Assembly: GCA_002308955.1 (NCBI GenBank)
Contig: DBWJ01000088.1
Span: 265-12,682 of the forward strand
DNA length: 12,418 nucleotides
Origin: Lachnoclostridium sp. UBA1241
Lineage (GTDB): Bacteria; Bacillota; Clostridia; Lachnospirales; Lachnospiraceae
Direction of reading: 5' to 3'
In this document: positions 6,000 to 12,418 of the stretch, piece by piece
Numbering within the stretch: the first letter of the stretch is position 1
Layout of the letters: each line of letters begins with the position of its first letter
Program-made: the position numbers and the translations under genes
The notes under the pieces: model-generated
Told to the model about the DNA's origin: nothing
Databases searched by the model: none
What the model saw: only the letters and a program-made list of their open reading frames with translations

Positions 6000-6071
6000 G
6001 GCATTTTCCTCCCATACCTGTTATTCTCTCCGAGTCCGATCCCGGCTCTCGAACGTTCCGCCGGGCAGCGC

Positions 6072-6836
6072 TTACTTTCCCCGCCCGCGGCGCTCGATCC
6101 GCGCGTAGAGCCTCCCTTTCCGGCTCGTGCCGGTAATTTCGCAGAACATAAGGCGCCCGTAACCGCGCACCGTCACCTGCTCACCCGGCTTCAGCATTCT
6201 GCTGTTGTTTTCGCAGAGGCGTCCGTCAAGATAAATCAGCTGCCGCCGGAACAGTTCATTCACTTCGTTTCTTGAAAGGTTGAATCCCTTCGCGACAATT
6301 CCGTCGATCCGCTCGGATGAAACCGCAAGGCTCAGCTCTTCGGGCTCGCCGGCGACGAGGTCCGGCAGAGATGCGATCTGCCGGCAGGTGACGGACGTAT
6401 GTTTGATCTTCGTCAGGTTTTCGCAAATGTATTCTACCATTGTAGAACTGCATATAATATAGGCTATGTTCTCTTTCAGGTAGATGTCGCCGACCATCTC
6501 GCGGACAATCCCGAGATTCATGACAGCCCCGAGAATATCCCGGTGCGAAAGGTCGTCGGCGTACTTCTGCATGAGCGGTTTCACTTCGAGATAGGCAATC
6601 GGGAACGGTTCCTCATACCCGAGGGTCTCTGCGTCACCGAACCGGAGCATAAGCCGCTCCGCGCTCTCCGTTCCGCCGTAAAGCGTGTAAGAAACCGGCG
6701 GCAGGCTCCGCGTCATGGAATAAAACGAAGCCAGCTCTCCGATGCCCAGAAAACCGGTAAATGTGTACCGGTTTTCCTTGTAGCAGCGGTCAGCCAGCTC
6801 CGCGAATCGTTTTTTCAGAAATTCATCTGACTCCAT
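6072..6836 (-). CDS. ylmH: YlmH-like S4 domain RNA-binding protein
   Basis: This 254-residue protein matches the YlmH family: an N-terminal region with TFTGFLG (25-31), the hallmark block SHRDILGAVMNLGI (97-110) followed by VREMVGDIYL, and a C-terminal S4 RNA-binding domain (about 172-235) reading SSERIDGIVAKGFNLSR and then RQLIYLDGRL. It ends in a basic tail. YlmH is a cytoplasmic ribosome-associated factor in Firmicutes, linked to rescue of stalled 50S peptidyl-tRNA complexes and, historically, to cell-division clusters. Here it is not beside sepF or divIVA but downstream of a K+ channel gene and 72 bases upstream of a zinc-ribbon membrane protein gene. The ATG at 6836 follows a GGGGG run 5-6 bases upstream, a weaker site than its neighbours have. 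Confidence 0.9.
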   Translation of the reverse strand: MESDEFLKKRFAELADRCYKENRYTFTGFLGIGELASFYSMTRSLPPVSYTLYGGTESAERLMLRFGDAETLGYEEPFPIAYLEVKPLMQKYADDLSHRDILGAVMNLGIVREMVGDIYLKENIAYIICSSTMVEYICENLTKIKHTSVTCRQIASLPDLVAGEPEELSLAVSSERIDGIVAKGFNLSRNEVNELFRRQLIYLDGRLCENNSRMLKPGEQVTVRGYGRLMFCEITGTSRKGRLYARIERRGRGK

Positions 6837-6883
6837 TATAACCCCCGCCGTCCCCCATAGAACAGAAAACCGTCAACAGTCGC

Positions 6884-8050
6884 TCATCCGTTCTTCTTTG
6901 AATAGATGATAAGCGTGTCACCGTTCTTGATCATTGTCGAGCCGTTCGGAATCATCATCCGCCCGCGGCGCTCAATCGATACAATCAGCTCAAGCCGCGA
7001 GATGTCGAGATCGCGAATTGCCTTGCCGACCCACGGATGCTCGTCCTTCACGACAACCTCACGAAGCGCAATCGCCTTGCTGCCCATATACCGGTTGGCG
7101 GCAAATACGAGCGTATCTCCGTTATTCAGTTTAAGCGACCCGTCCGGGACAATCTCTTCGTTGCCCCGGAGCACAACCGCCAGCAGCAGTTCCGGCGGGA
7201 ATACGATGTCCTTTATGTATTTGCCGACCCACGGATGCTTCGGACCGACTTCCGAGGTGATAAAACGAAGCGAATGCACTTCGGATTCGTCGCCGATGCG
7301 CTTCACCTTCTGGTACTGTTCAACGAATCCGGCGCTTATGATACCGGTAGGAACCGCCACCATTCCGACGCCCAGAAACGAAATGATCATCGACATAATC
7401 TTACCGCCGGTCGTAATCGGAGCAATGTCGCCGTATCCGATGGTCAGGATTGTCGAAGCAGCCCACCAGATGCCGGAAAATGCGTTTTTGAAGACCTCCC
7501 CCTGTTCCCCATGCTCCAGACTGTACATGCAAAGCGAAGCCGCAACCATCAGAATCAGGATCATGATCAGCGAGGAGAACAGCTGCTTACGCTTCTCCTT
7601 CAAGACGTCCACAATGATGTTGAAGGCGTCGTATTTGGCGTTAACTTTGAAGAGACGGAATATGCGGATCACACGGAACATCCGGAATGCAACAGCGCCC
7701 GCAGGGAACACAAGCGGCAGGTAGGTCGGAAGAATCGACAGCAGATCGATCAGTCCGAAGAAAGACACGACAAACGCCAGCTTCGCGCCCCAGTATGACT
7801 TGTTCGGATACAGGTATTCCGCCGTCCAGAGCCGCAACAGATATTCAATCGTGAAGATAATAACCGTGCCCCACTCAATCACATCAATCGCGGTCTGGTA
7901 ATCTTTCGAAACATCGAACGTCGCGAACAGCGTTACGAACAGATTCAGGAAGATCATGATAACGATAAAGATATCGAATGCACGGCTTATGATATCGTCA
8001 TTCGTTCCGATTTGTATGATATGAAAGATTCTTTTCTTCCGTTTTTCCAT
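6884..8050 (-). CDS. Voltage-gated-type K+ channel with two RCK_C domains
   Basis: This 388-residue membrane protein has six transmembrane segments: S1 about 25-45, S2 57-78, S3 91-112, S4 119-138 with regularly spaced arginines (RMFRVIRIFRLFK), S5 157-177 and S6 217-243. The selectivity filter is TIGYGD (203-208). The soluble tail holds two consecutive TrkA_C/RCK_C-like domains, starting HPWVGKYIKD (272-281) and HPWVGKAIRD (338-347), which look like an internal duplication. The nucleotide-binding RCK_N domain normally preceding RCK_C is absent. RCK_C domains of Firmicutes K+ proteins can bind c-di-AMP, so ligand control is plausible but not shown. The start ATG at 8050 has AGGAG 7-8 bases upstream. 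It lies 60 bases after the glutamate symporter gene, likely in one transcript, and 47 bases before ylmH. Confidence 0.92.
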   Translation of the reverse strand: MEKRKKRIFHIIQIGTNDDIISRAFDIFIVIMIFLNLFVTLFATFDVSKDYQTAIDVIEWGTVIIFTIEYLLRLWTAEYLYPNKSYWGAKLAFVVSFFGLIDLLSILPTYLPLVFPAGAVAFRMFRVIRIFRLFKVNAKYDAFNIIVDVLKEKRKQLFSSLIMILILMVAASLCMYSLEHGEQGEVFKNAFSGIWWAASTILTIGYGDIAPITTGGKIMSMIISFLGVGMVAVPTGIISAGFVEQYQKVKRIGDESEVHSLRFITSEVGPKHPWVGKYIKDIVFPPELLLAVVLRGNEEIVPDGSLKLNNGDTLVFAANRYMGSKAIALREVVVKDEHPWVGKAIRDLDISRLELIVSIERRGRMMIPNGSTMIKNGDTLIIYSKKNG

Positions 8051-8110
8051 CGCTGCTCCTGTCAGACCTGAACCTTATCGGGGCGGGTCTCTTTCACATT
8101 TGCCGAAGCC

Positions 8111-9547
8111 TCAGGCCTCGGTTTCTTTTGCTTCCTTTGCTGCCTCGCGCTGCTTTTTCGAGCCGCCGCAGGCAATCAGTAACAGAATCAGGTAATAGGC
8201 AATCATAATGCCGAGTGTAATCCACGTCATCAGCGCCGACTTCGGGGCAAGCCCGATCAGTACAAGAAGCGGTGCGCCGAGAAGAATTGCAAAGCTCGAA
8301 CCGATAACGAGGTTGTTCGCCGCGGGTGTCTCCAGCTGCGGATCCACCTCACGCAGCAACAGTACACCCGAGCTGATGGTTCCGGTCATCATGCCGTACA
8401 TCGACATGAGTCCCTCGTAGTAGTATTCGGGATAGATGCGCTTGCTGACATACTTCAGATGGAACAGCGTCACGATCGCGCCGGCTGCTGCCATGAGCGC
8501 GAAGGGAAGCCACAGTCCCGAAAGGTCCTCGATGTTGATCGAAGCGATTCCGGCGATGATCATAATGTCGAACGCAAGACCCGCGATACGGCTCAGCAGA
8601 TAATTGTTCTGATACTGCTTCTCCATAACCTTAAGACGCTTCAGGTGCTTAAGGATCACTCTTGCTAAGATAGCAAGGCCGGAGCCGATCATGAAGTTGA
8701 AGCCCCACAGAAGACCGTTAATCGTCTTGCCGGCGCCTTCACTGATGGCGCTGATGCCGCTTGTCAGTCCCCAGGTCGCGAGAAATGTAACGAGATACAC
8801 CGCAATCACAAGCGCGAACTGCATCGACAGGCGGTCAAGGGATTCCGCAACCGGAATCTCGTCCTTATCCTGGAAACGGTCTACGGTTACCGAGCCGTCC
8901 ACGATTTCCTGGTCAAGCTTCTTGATCTTGCCCTTCTTAAGAAGACGGTTCATGTACCAGACACCGACGATACAAGCCGACAGATAACCGGCCGCAGCAA
9001 TCGCGAGACCGAAGGACCGTCCTCCGGCAAATCCCCAGTCGTTCTGGTAAACGCTACCGGTGTTGTTCGCCTGTCCGGGTCCCTGCCCGTAACCGAGCGG
9101 CAGCAGGATTCCGGCCGCCTTGAACAGCTTCGGCATCACGGTATAAGCAAGGGCTAAAGAGATGCCGAGACCGAATATACCCTGAATCATATAGGAGCTT
9201 ACGATGGTCGCGCCCGAACGGAGTCCGACACGGTTCACCGGCTGCTTCTCCGCTTTCTCGGGAATGCGAAGTGACATTGCGATAAATCCGATGGCAATTC
9301 CGTGATAGGTGAGCCCCTCAAGGAATGTTCCGTCCAAAAATGTGATTCCGAACGCCTTGTCGAAAAGCACCTTGATGCATAAAAGAAGCAGTCCGCCGAG
9401 CACCGCGGTGGGCATCATGCTCTTACGGATGAAGCGGAATCTCCTTCTTAACAGGTTTGCGACAAGAATAGTCGCCGCGATGATTCCCATCTGGGCAATC
9501 GGATTCCACAGGGCGGAATTGGCGGCCGAATAGTCTACGGTAGGCAC
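8111..9547 (-). CDS. gltS: Sodium/glutamate symporter, GltS family
   Basis: This is a 478-residue polytopic membrane protein of the ESS/GltS family, which imports glutamate with sodium. Two similar halves of about five membrane helices each are visible, separated by a charged cytoplasmic loop near 200-235 (KIKKLDQEIVDG). The glycine-rich GYGQGPGQANN (152-162) and GGRSFGLAIAAAG (175-187) in the first half resemble the pore motifs of GltS. In the second half the equivalent segment is near MSMYGMMTGTISSG. The length is somewhat above the usual GltS (about 400). The start is a GTG at 9547, not ATG, with AAAGGA about 8 bases upstream. The next ATG would remove part of the first helix. A hairpin covers the stop codon (8103-8121). 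The K+ channel gene follows 60 bases later. Substrate specificity is inferred from the family only. Confidence 0.85.
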   Translation of the reverse strand: MPTVDYSAANSALWNPIAQMGIIAATILVANLLRRRFRFIRKSMMPTAVLGGLLLLCIKVLFDKAFGITFLDGTFLEGLTYHGIAIGFIAMSLRIPEKAEKQPVNRVGLRSGATIVSSYMIQGIFGLGISLALAYTVMPKLFKAAGILLPLGYGQGPGQANNTGSVYQNDWGFAGGRSFGLAIAAAGYLSACIVGVWYMNRLLKKGKIKKLDQEIVDGSVTVDRFQDKDEIPVAESLDRLSMQFALVIAVYLVTFLATWGLTSGISAISEGAGKTINGLLWGFNFMIGSGLAILARVILKHLKRLKVMEKQYQNNYLLSRIAGLAFDIMIIAGIASINIEDLSGLWLPFALMAAAGAIVTLFHLKYVSKRIYPEYYYEGLMSMYGMMTGTISSGVLLLREVDPQLETPAANNLVIGSSFAILLGAPLLVLIGLAPKSALMTWITLGIMIAYYLILLLIACGGSKKQREAAKEAKETEA

Positions 9548-9569
9548 TGTTTTGTTCCTTTCTGGCTGT

Positions 9570-9598
9570 ATATTATTATTCGCTTTGCATTAGCTCAA
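9570..9598 (-). promoter_or_regulatory. Candidate promoter of the symporter-channel operon
   Basis: On the minus strand a TTGAGC box (9598-9593) is separated by 17 bp from a TAATAT box (9575-9570), about 23 bases before the GTG start at 9547. Both boxes match sigma-A consensus at 4 of 6 positions. An inverted repeat (ATTATTC-GCTT at 9575-9585 with AAGC-A-GAATAAT at 9597-9608) overlaps the promoter and could be an operator. Confidence 0.45.
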
Positions 9599-9649
9599 GC
9601 AGAATAATGGTATTCCAATTACATCATTTCAAGTAGAACACTGTTATTC
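9596..9649. repeat. 20-bp imperfect direct repeat over the acyltransferase stop codon
   Basis: CAAGCAGAATAATGGTATTC (9596-9615) recurs at 9630-9649 as CAAGTAGAACACTGTTATTC, matching at 16 of 20 positions with a period of 34 bp. The right copy includes the stop codon of the acyltransferase gene (9644-9646). The left copy overlaps the -35 box of the symporter promoter. The layout is like the repeat over the end of the MerR gene. Confidence 0.6.
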
Positions 9650-10915
9650 ATTCTTCATCAAATCATACAGATAGCGGTACTTCAGCGCATTGAACCCGGT
9701 ATTCCCCTTGATATCGAACTGCTCGTTCTTCTCACCGAGTATCACGTTCATGCTGTTGCGGGAATATACCGCAAGTCCCTTGAGATCTTCGGGCGGGATG
9801 GTATTCGTAATCCATACCTCATCGATGCTTCCGTCCTCATTGAGAATGGGAACAACAAGTCTGCGTTTATTCTTCTTTCCCTCATCCAAAAGCAGATAAC
9901 GGACGCCGTCACGTGTTGCGGTAATCTCAATCCAGTACTGCTTTCCGGCTTTGTGGTCGGCACCGATGCTTCTTACCGAAACCGTATCCGTAAAGGCAGG
10001 CAAAGTGCCGTCAGTATAGGCATTTTCCATGGCTGCCTTCTGTTCGGCATCCCAATCACGAAGGTTTCTCTTCACGCCGTCGGAACAGTTCAGATAACCG
10101 AAGCGGTCATAGGACGCAGTGAATCCGCAGGTGCAACGCACCTCATCATCCGTGCTCTTAAGCGTGTTGAATGCGTGGCAGGCCGGGCAATAGAACAAAG
10201 TGCTTTCGATTCCGAGCGTCAGCTTCTTTCCCTCGTACGGAATCATCTTCTCATCCTGCACCGCATAGGCATCCTCGAAAAGATCCCGACGGATTGCCTC
10301 GTTCATCTGCTCGTCGGTCATTGCCTTCAGTTCTTCGGGCTTATAGATATGTACGAGATGTCCGATGACCTGCCCCTTCCGACGCTTTACGCTGAACCGG
10401 GGCTGACTCAGAAAGCCGCCCTCAAAGCGGTAGGTAATCAGTGACGCTCCGGCCGCCCTCGCAAGCTTGCCGGTTGACGGCGGAAGCTCCCCCGTTACAC
10501 CGTTGAAGGAACGGTTTCCTTCGGCGAAGAGGCACACATTTGCCCCCTTCTTAAGCGTCTTTATGATTGTCATGGCCGACTTGGCACCGGCCTTACCCTT
10601 CGTGTGAATAATCGGGCGGAATATGTGCATCAGGAGCTTTGTCAGGATGCCCTTTCGCATTACATGCTCACTCGCCACGAAATACAGCTGTTTCTTCGTC
10701 GCAATCCCGACAAGCGCCGGATCAAGCTCCATGTTGTGATTGGCAAGTAAAAGGTACGGCCCCTCCACGTCCGCAAGGCTGTCATACGTATACCCGAACT
10801 TCCGCACAAAGAAGCCCTTCAGCGCCCAATGCAAAAAAGCGAACCACCGACGATGTCTCCGCATCGCCCTTCGTTCGCGCCGCTCTTCTTTTCGTTTTTT
10901 TGCATCCTTTTCCAT
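9644..10915 (-). CDS. PlsC-like acyltransferase with C-terminal zinc ribbon
   Basis: The protein (423 residues from the start chosen here; numbering below counts from the earlier ATG at 10921) carries a lysophosphatidic acid acyltransferase domain: NHNMELD (61-67, catalytic H62 and D67), FRPIIHTKG (101-109) and EGNRS (134-138). Such enzymes make phosphatidic acid from lyso-PA on the inner face of the membrane. After the domain (about 240) comes a ribbon CPAC (245-248) and CTCG (263-266), then about 160 residues of beta-rich sequence with no motif I recognise. Usual PlsC proteins are 200-260 residues, so this is a fusion or long variant. No ribosome site precedes either ATG (10921 or 10915). 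The promoter -10 box ends only 8 bases before 10915, which suggests a leaderless message beginning near that codon. A start at M20 is also possible. Confidence 0.88.
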   Translation of the reverse strand: MEKDAKKRKEERRERRAMRRHRRWFAFLHWALKGFFVRKFGYTYDSLADVEGPYLLLANHNMELDPALVGIATKKQLYFVASEHVMRKGILTKLLMHIFRPIIHTKGKAGAKSAMTIIKTLKKGANVCLFAEGNRSFNGVTGELPPSTGKLARAAGASLITYRFEGGFLSQPRFSVKRRKGQVIGHLVHIYKPEELKAMTDEQMNEAIRRDLFEDAYAVQDEKMIPYEGKKLTLGIESTLFYCPACHAFNTLKSTDDEVRCTCGFTASYDRFGYLNCSDGVKRNLRDWDAEQKAAMENAYTDGTLPAFTDTVSVRSIGADHKAGKQYWIEITATRDGVRYLLLDEGKKNKRRLVVPILNEDGSIDEVWITNTIPPEDLKGLAVYSRNSMNVILGEKNEQFDIKGNTGFNALKYRYLYDLMKNE

Positions 10916-10923
10916 ACACATTT

Positions 10924-10952
10924 ATAATACCGAAATTACGGGGAAAAGTAAA
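10924..10952 (-). promoter_or_regulatory. Promoter giving a probably leaderless acyltransferase mRNA
   Basis: On the minus strand TTTACT (10952-10947) and TATTAT (10929-10924) are separated by 17 bp. They match the sigma-A consensus at 4/6 and 5/6. The expected start site, 7 to 9 bases downstream, falls at G10917 or A10915. A10915 is the A of an in-frame ATG. The ATG at 10921 would lie upstream of the start site. Confidence 0.6.
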
Positions 10953-10955
10953 GAC

Positions 10956-10981
10956 AATCCGACCTCTTTTTCGGCCGGATT
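10956..10981. terminator. Terminator-like hairpin after the membrane protein gene
   Basis: AATCCGACC (10956-10964) pairs with GGCCGGATT (10973-10981) over 9 bp with one G-T wobble and an 8-base loop. On the plus strand TTT continues after the stem. On the minus strand the stem is followed by T-rich sequence GTCTTTACTTTTCC. It could end transcription from 11075-11824 before the acyltransferase promoter, whose -35 box it almost touches. Confidence 0.55.
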
Positions 10982-11074
10982 TTTGACCTATTCCCCAATA
11001 ATCCGCTTTATGGGTCGAATCGCTGGATGACGAAATAGACTCAATCGCTTTGAATGATGTATGCTTCCGAACTG

Positions 11075-11824
11075 TTACCTTCTCTCCTTCGTCAGTTCGT
11101 CGGTCTTCGGATTGTAGTGATAGATCACGTCCTCCGTGTAGAAATTGAATTCCTTTACGAAATAGAGCTCGTCCCGGATGGCCGAAAACTGCTCTTTCGT
11201 AAGCTTCAGCTCTTTGGTCGGTTTAAGCAGAATGTCGCAGGACAGATCGATTTCTTCCAGGTAACGGGCTTTGTCCGCATTCCGCTCCGAAAACCTCGCA
11301 ATCTCCTCTTCGTTAATCCACATCGGCAGCAGACTGGGATCCGCGCGGCGCAGATAGTTTTCTTCCCAATCACGGAAGGTGCAGCCGTTGATCCGCACCG
11401 CAAAGTTTTCCTCCGAAAGCATCCCGGAACCTTCAACGGTTCTTCGGATCTGCACCTTCGCCGCATTGAAGAACTGCCTTTGGTAATAGTCTGTGTACTG
11501 GCTCTCCCCGCTGCCTGCGGATATGTAATTCTTTCCGCCCACCGTAAAGTAATACACCGGGTCAATCACCCTGCCTAACCCCGCGTATTTCTCTTCCGTG
11601 ATTGTGTAATCGCCTTCGCCCAATCCGTAATACTTCTGCAGGTTCTCACGGAAACTCTTCCGGAATTCCTCCTTGTCGTCTTCCACCCCGTCCCATTTTC
11701 GCCACGGAAGGAAGTGCATGAACAGGAGCAGGAGCACATATCCGACTGCCGCGCAAAGAGCGCAGCTTCCTACAATCGCAAGAACCAGTTTAATCAAAAA
11801 GCCGCCTTTTTGCTTCTCCTCCAT
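11075..11824 (-). CDS. Single-pass membrane protein, paralog of 5163-5999
   Basis: The likely start is the ATG at 11824, giving 249 residues. The GGAGG site is 7 bases away, whereas the ATG at 11830 lies directly against it and the GTG at 11845 upstream of it. The protein has a short cytoplasmic tail (MEEKQKGG), one membrane helix (about 10-36) and a 210-residue extracytoplasmic domain. Unlike its paralog it lacks a zinc ribbon. Shared blocks are ENLQKYYGL (60-68), EGSGMLSEE (131-139), LLPMWINEEEIAR (165-177) and IYHYNPKTDEL (234-244). No enzyme motif is recognisable. It is transcribed divergently from an ABC transporter ATPase gene, from an extended -10 promoter at 11874-11902. A function cannot be assigned. 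Confidence 0.8.
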   Translation of the reverse strand: MEEKQKGGFLIKLVLAIVGSCALCAAVGYVLLLLFMHFLPWRKWDGVEDDKEEFRKSFRENLQKYYGLGEGDYTITEEKYAGLGRVIDPVYYFTVGGKNYISAGSGESQYTDYYQRQFFNAAKVQIRRTVEGSGMLSEENFAVRINGCTFRDWEENYLRRADPSLLPMWINEEEIARFSERNADKARYLEEIDLSCDILLKPTKELKLTKEQFSAIRDELYFVKEFNFYTEDVIYHYNPKTDELTKERR

Positions 11825-11873
11825 ATTCATTCCTCCCACCGACACGGCATTTTATGTCGTATCTTATCCAACT

Positions 11874-11902
11874 ATTATAGCATATGAGGTTTTGGGGCGC
11901 AA
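11874..11902 (-). promoter_or_regulatory. Extended -10 promoter of the membrane protein gene
   Basis: On the minus strand a perfect TATAAT (11879-11874) is preceded by TGC, an extended -10. A weak -35 TTGCGC (11902-11897) lies 17 bp upstream. The promoter is about 50 bases from the ATG at 11824. Its -35 box is 5 bp from that of the divergent plus-strand promoter. Confidence 0.8.
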
Positions 11903-11907
11903 GAAAA

Positions 11908-11936
11908 TTGACTTTTGCCACCGGAGAACCTATAAT
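11908..11936 (+). promoter_or_regulatory. Sigma-A promoter of the ABC ATPase gene
   Basis: TTGACT (11908-11913), a 17-bp spacer and TATAAT (11931-11936) form a near-perfect promoter. The expected start is near 11943, with GGAGG at 11961-11965 and ATG at 11970. A GTATC-10-GATAC inverted repeat (11941-11960) covers the start site and could be an operator or a 5' hairpin. Confidence 0.88.
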
Positions 11937-11969
11937 CGAAGTATCATTTTACGTCGATACGGAGGCGCT

Positions 11970-12418
11970 ATGAAAATCACATTAGAGCATCTGACCAAAC
12001 GGTTCCCGAACCGGAACAAAAAGATCAAGGAAGACGTTATCGCAGCGAGCGATCTGACATTTGAAATCCCCGACGGCAAGCTGATCGGACTGCTCGGTCC
12101 GTCCGGCTGCGGCAAATCCACAACGCTTAACCTCATCAGCGGTCTCGAGACGCCGACCGAGGGACGCATCTATTTCGGGGAGAACGACGTCACCGACGTA
12201 CCGCCGGAGAACCGCGGCGTCGGCCTCGTATTCCAGAACTATGCCCTTTATCCGCACCTGACCGTGGAGGACAACATCGCGTTCCCTCTCGGAAACCTGC
12301 GCGGCAAGGATAAGCTCACAAAGGAGCAGATGCATGAGCGTGCCCTCGAGGCCGCGAAGCTCGTTCAGATTGATACGCTGATGGAGCGGAAACCGAACGA
12401 GCTGTCCGGCGGCCAGCA
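11970..12418 (+). CDS. ABC transporter ATPase (MsmX/UgpC type), C-terminus cut by window edge
   Basis: The first 149 codons of an ATPase are visible before the right edge. Walker A is GPSGCGKST (43-51), the Q-loop VFQNYALYPHLTV (87-99) carries Q89, and the last visible residues are the ABC signature LSGGQ (145-149). The FQNYALYPHLTVEDNIAFPL motif is typical of MalK/MsmX/UgpC, the ATPases that power importers of sugars and glycerol-phosphates, often shared by several permeases. The insertion PNRNKKIKEDVIAASDL (13-29) is a little longer than in MsmX. Walker B and the C-terminal regulatory domain lie outside the window. The ATG at 11970 has a GGAGG 4 bases upstream, rather close. A strong promoter lies directly upstream, so this gene is likely expressed on its own or leads an operon. 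Confidence 0.92.
   Translation, partial: MKITLEHLTKRFPNRNKKIKEDVIAASDLTFEIPDGKLIGLLGPSGCGKSTTLNLISGLETPTEGRIYFGENDVTDVPPENRGVGLVFQNYALYPHLTVEDNIAFPLGNLRGKDKLTKEQMHERALEAAKLVQIDTLMERKPNELSGGQ

Noticed and set aside
8103..8121. Rho-independent terminator at the symporter stop codon
   Set aside because: The stem is compact with one mismatch and almost no loop, and T bases follow only on the plus strand. The K+ channel gene 60 bases on has its own good ribosome site and seems cotranscribed.
11825..11845. GTG start at 11845 for the membrane protein
   Set aside because: The GGAGG ribosome site lies downstream of that codon and 7 bases before the ATG at 11824.

Overview
This window looks like chromosomal DNA of a low-to-mid GC Clostridia bacterium, most likely Lachnospiraceae-like. 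That is an inference from the Gram-positive GGAGG ribosome binding sites, sigma-A type promoters, the YlmH homologue, the MsmX/UgpC-type ATPase and the small zinc-ribbon proteins typical of that group. No rRNA, tRNA, CRISPR array, transposase or phage gene is visible. Almost everything is encoded on the minus strand. The one clear plus-strand gene is at the right edge.

Reading the minus strand from right to left: (a) about 11.97-11.85 kb holds two nearly back-to-back divergent promoters. One drives an ABC sugar-importer ATPase (plus, cut by the edge) and the other a small membrane protein (11075-11824). (b) 10.92-5.16 kb holds a PlsC-like acyltransferase with a zinc-ribbon extension, a GltS-like sodium/glutamate symporter (GTG start), a voltage-gated-type K+ channel with two RCK_C domains, a YlmH-like S4 RNA-binding protein, and a zinc-ribbon membrane protein whose outer domain is paralogous to that of the 11075-11824 protein. 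(c) 5063-4077 is the ATP-pyrophosphatase half of GMP synthase, without the usual glutaminase half, closed by a strong terminator at 3964-3996. (d) 3.95-3.57 kb is a gene-free stretch holding the most striking structure here: five inverted-repeat units in strict register (period 84-85 bp, arms always 31 bp apart). (e) 3523-2264 holds a frameshifted micro-ORF, a 64-aa zinc-ribbon protein and a membrane-anchored MerR regulator with an almost textbook MerR operator-promoter. (f) 2154-404 holds two GNAT acetyltransferases and a nucleoside phosphorylase, closely spaced and probably one transcript. (g) The left edge cuts a DUF4261-type protein in AT-richer DNA.

Functionally this is a mixture of housekeeping (GMP synthesis, phospholipid acylation, translation quality control), ion and glutamate transport, and regulation. 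The symporter and K+ channel are adjacent and probably cotranscribed, which suggests a role in osmolyte or ion balance. The best candidate for something undescribed is the phased 84-85 bp repeat array at 3567-3948. Secondary candidates are the membrane-bound MerR protein, the stand-alone GMP synthetase domain, the channel with paired RCK_C domains, and the paralogous ectodomain family.
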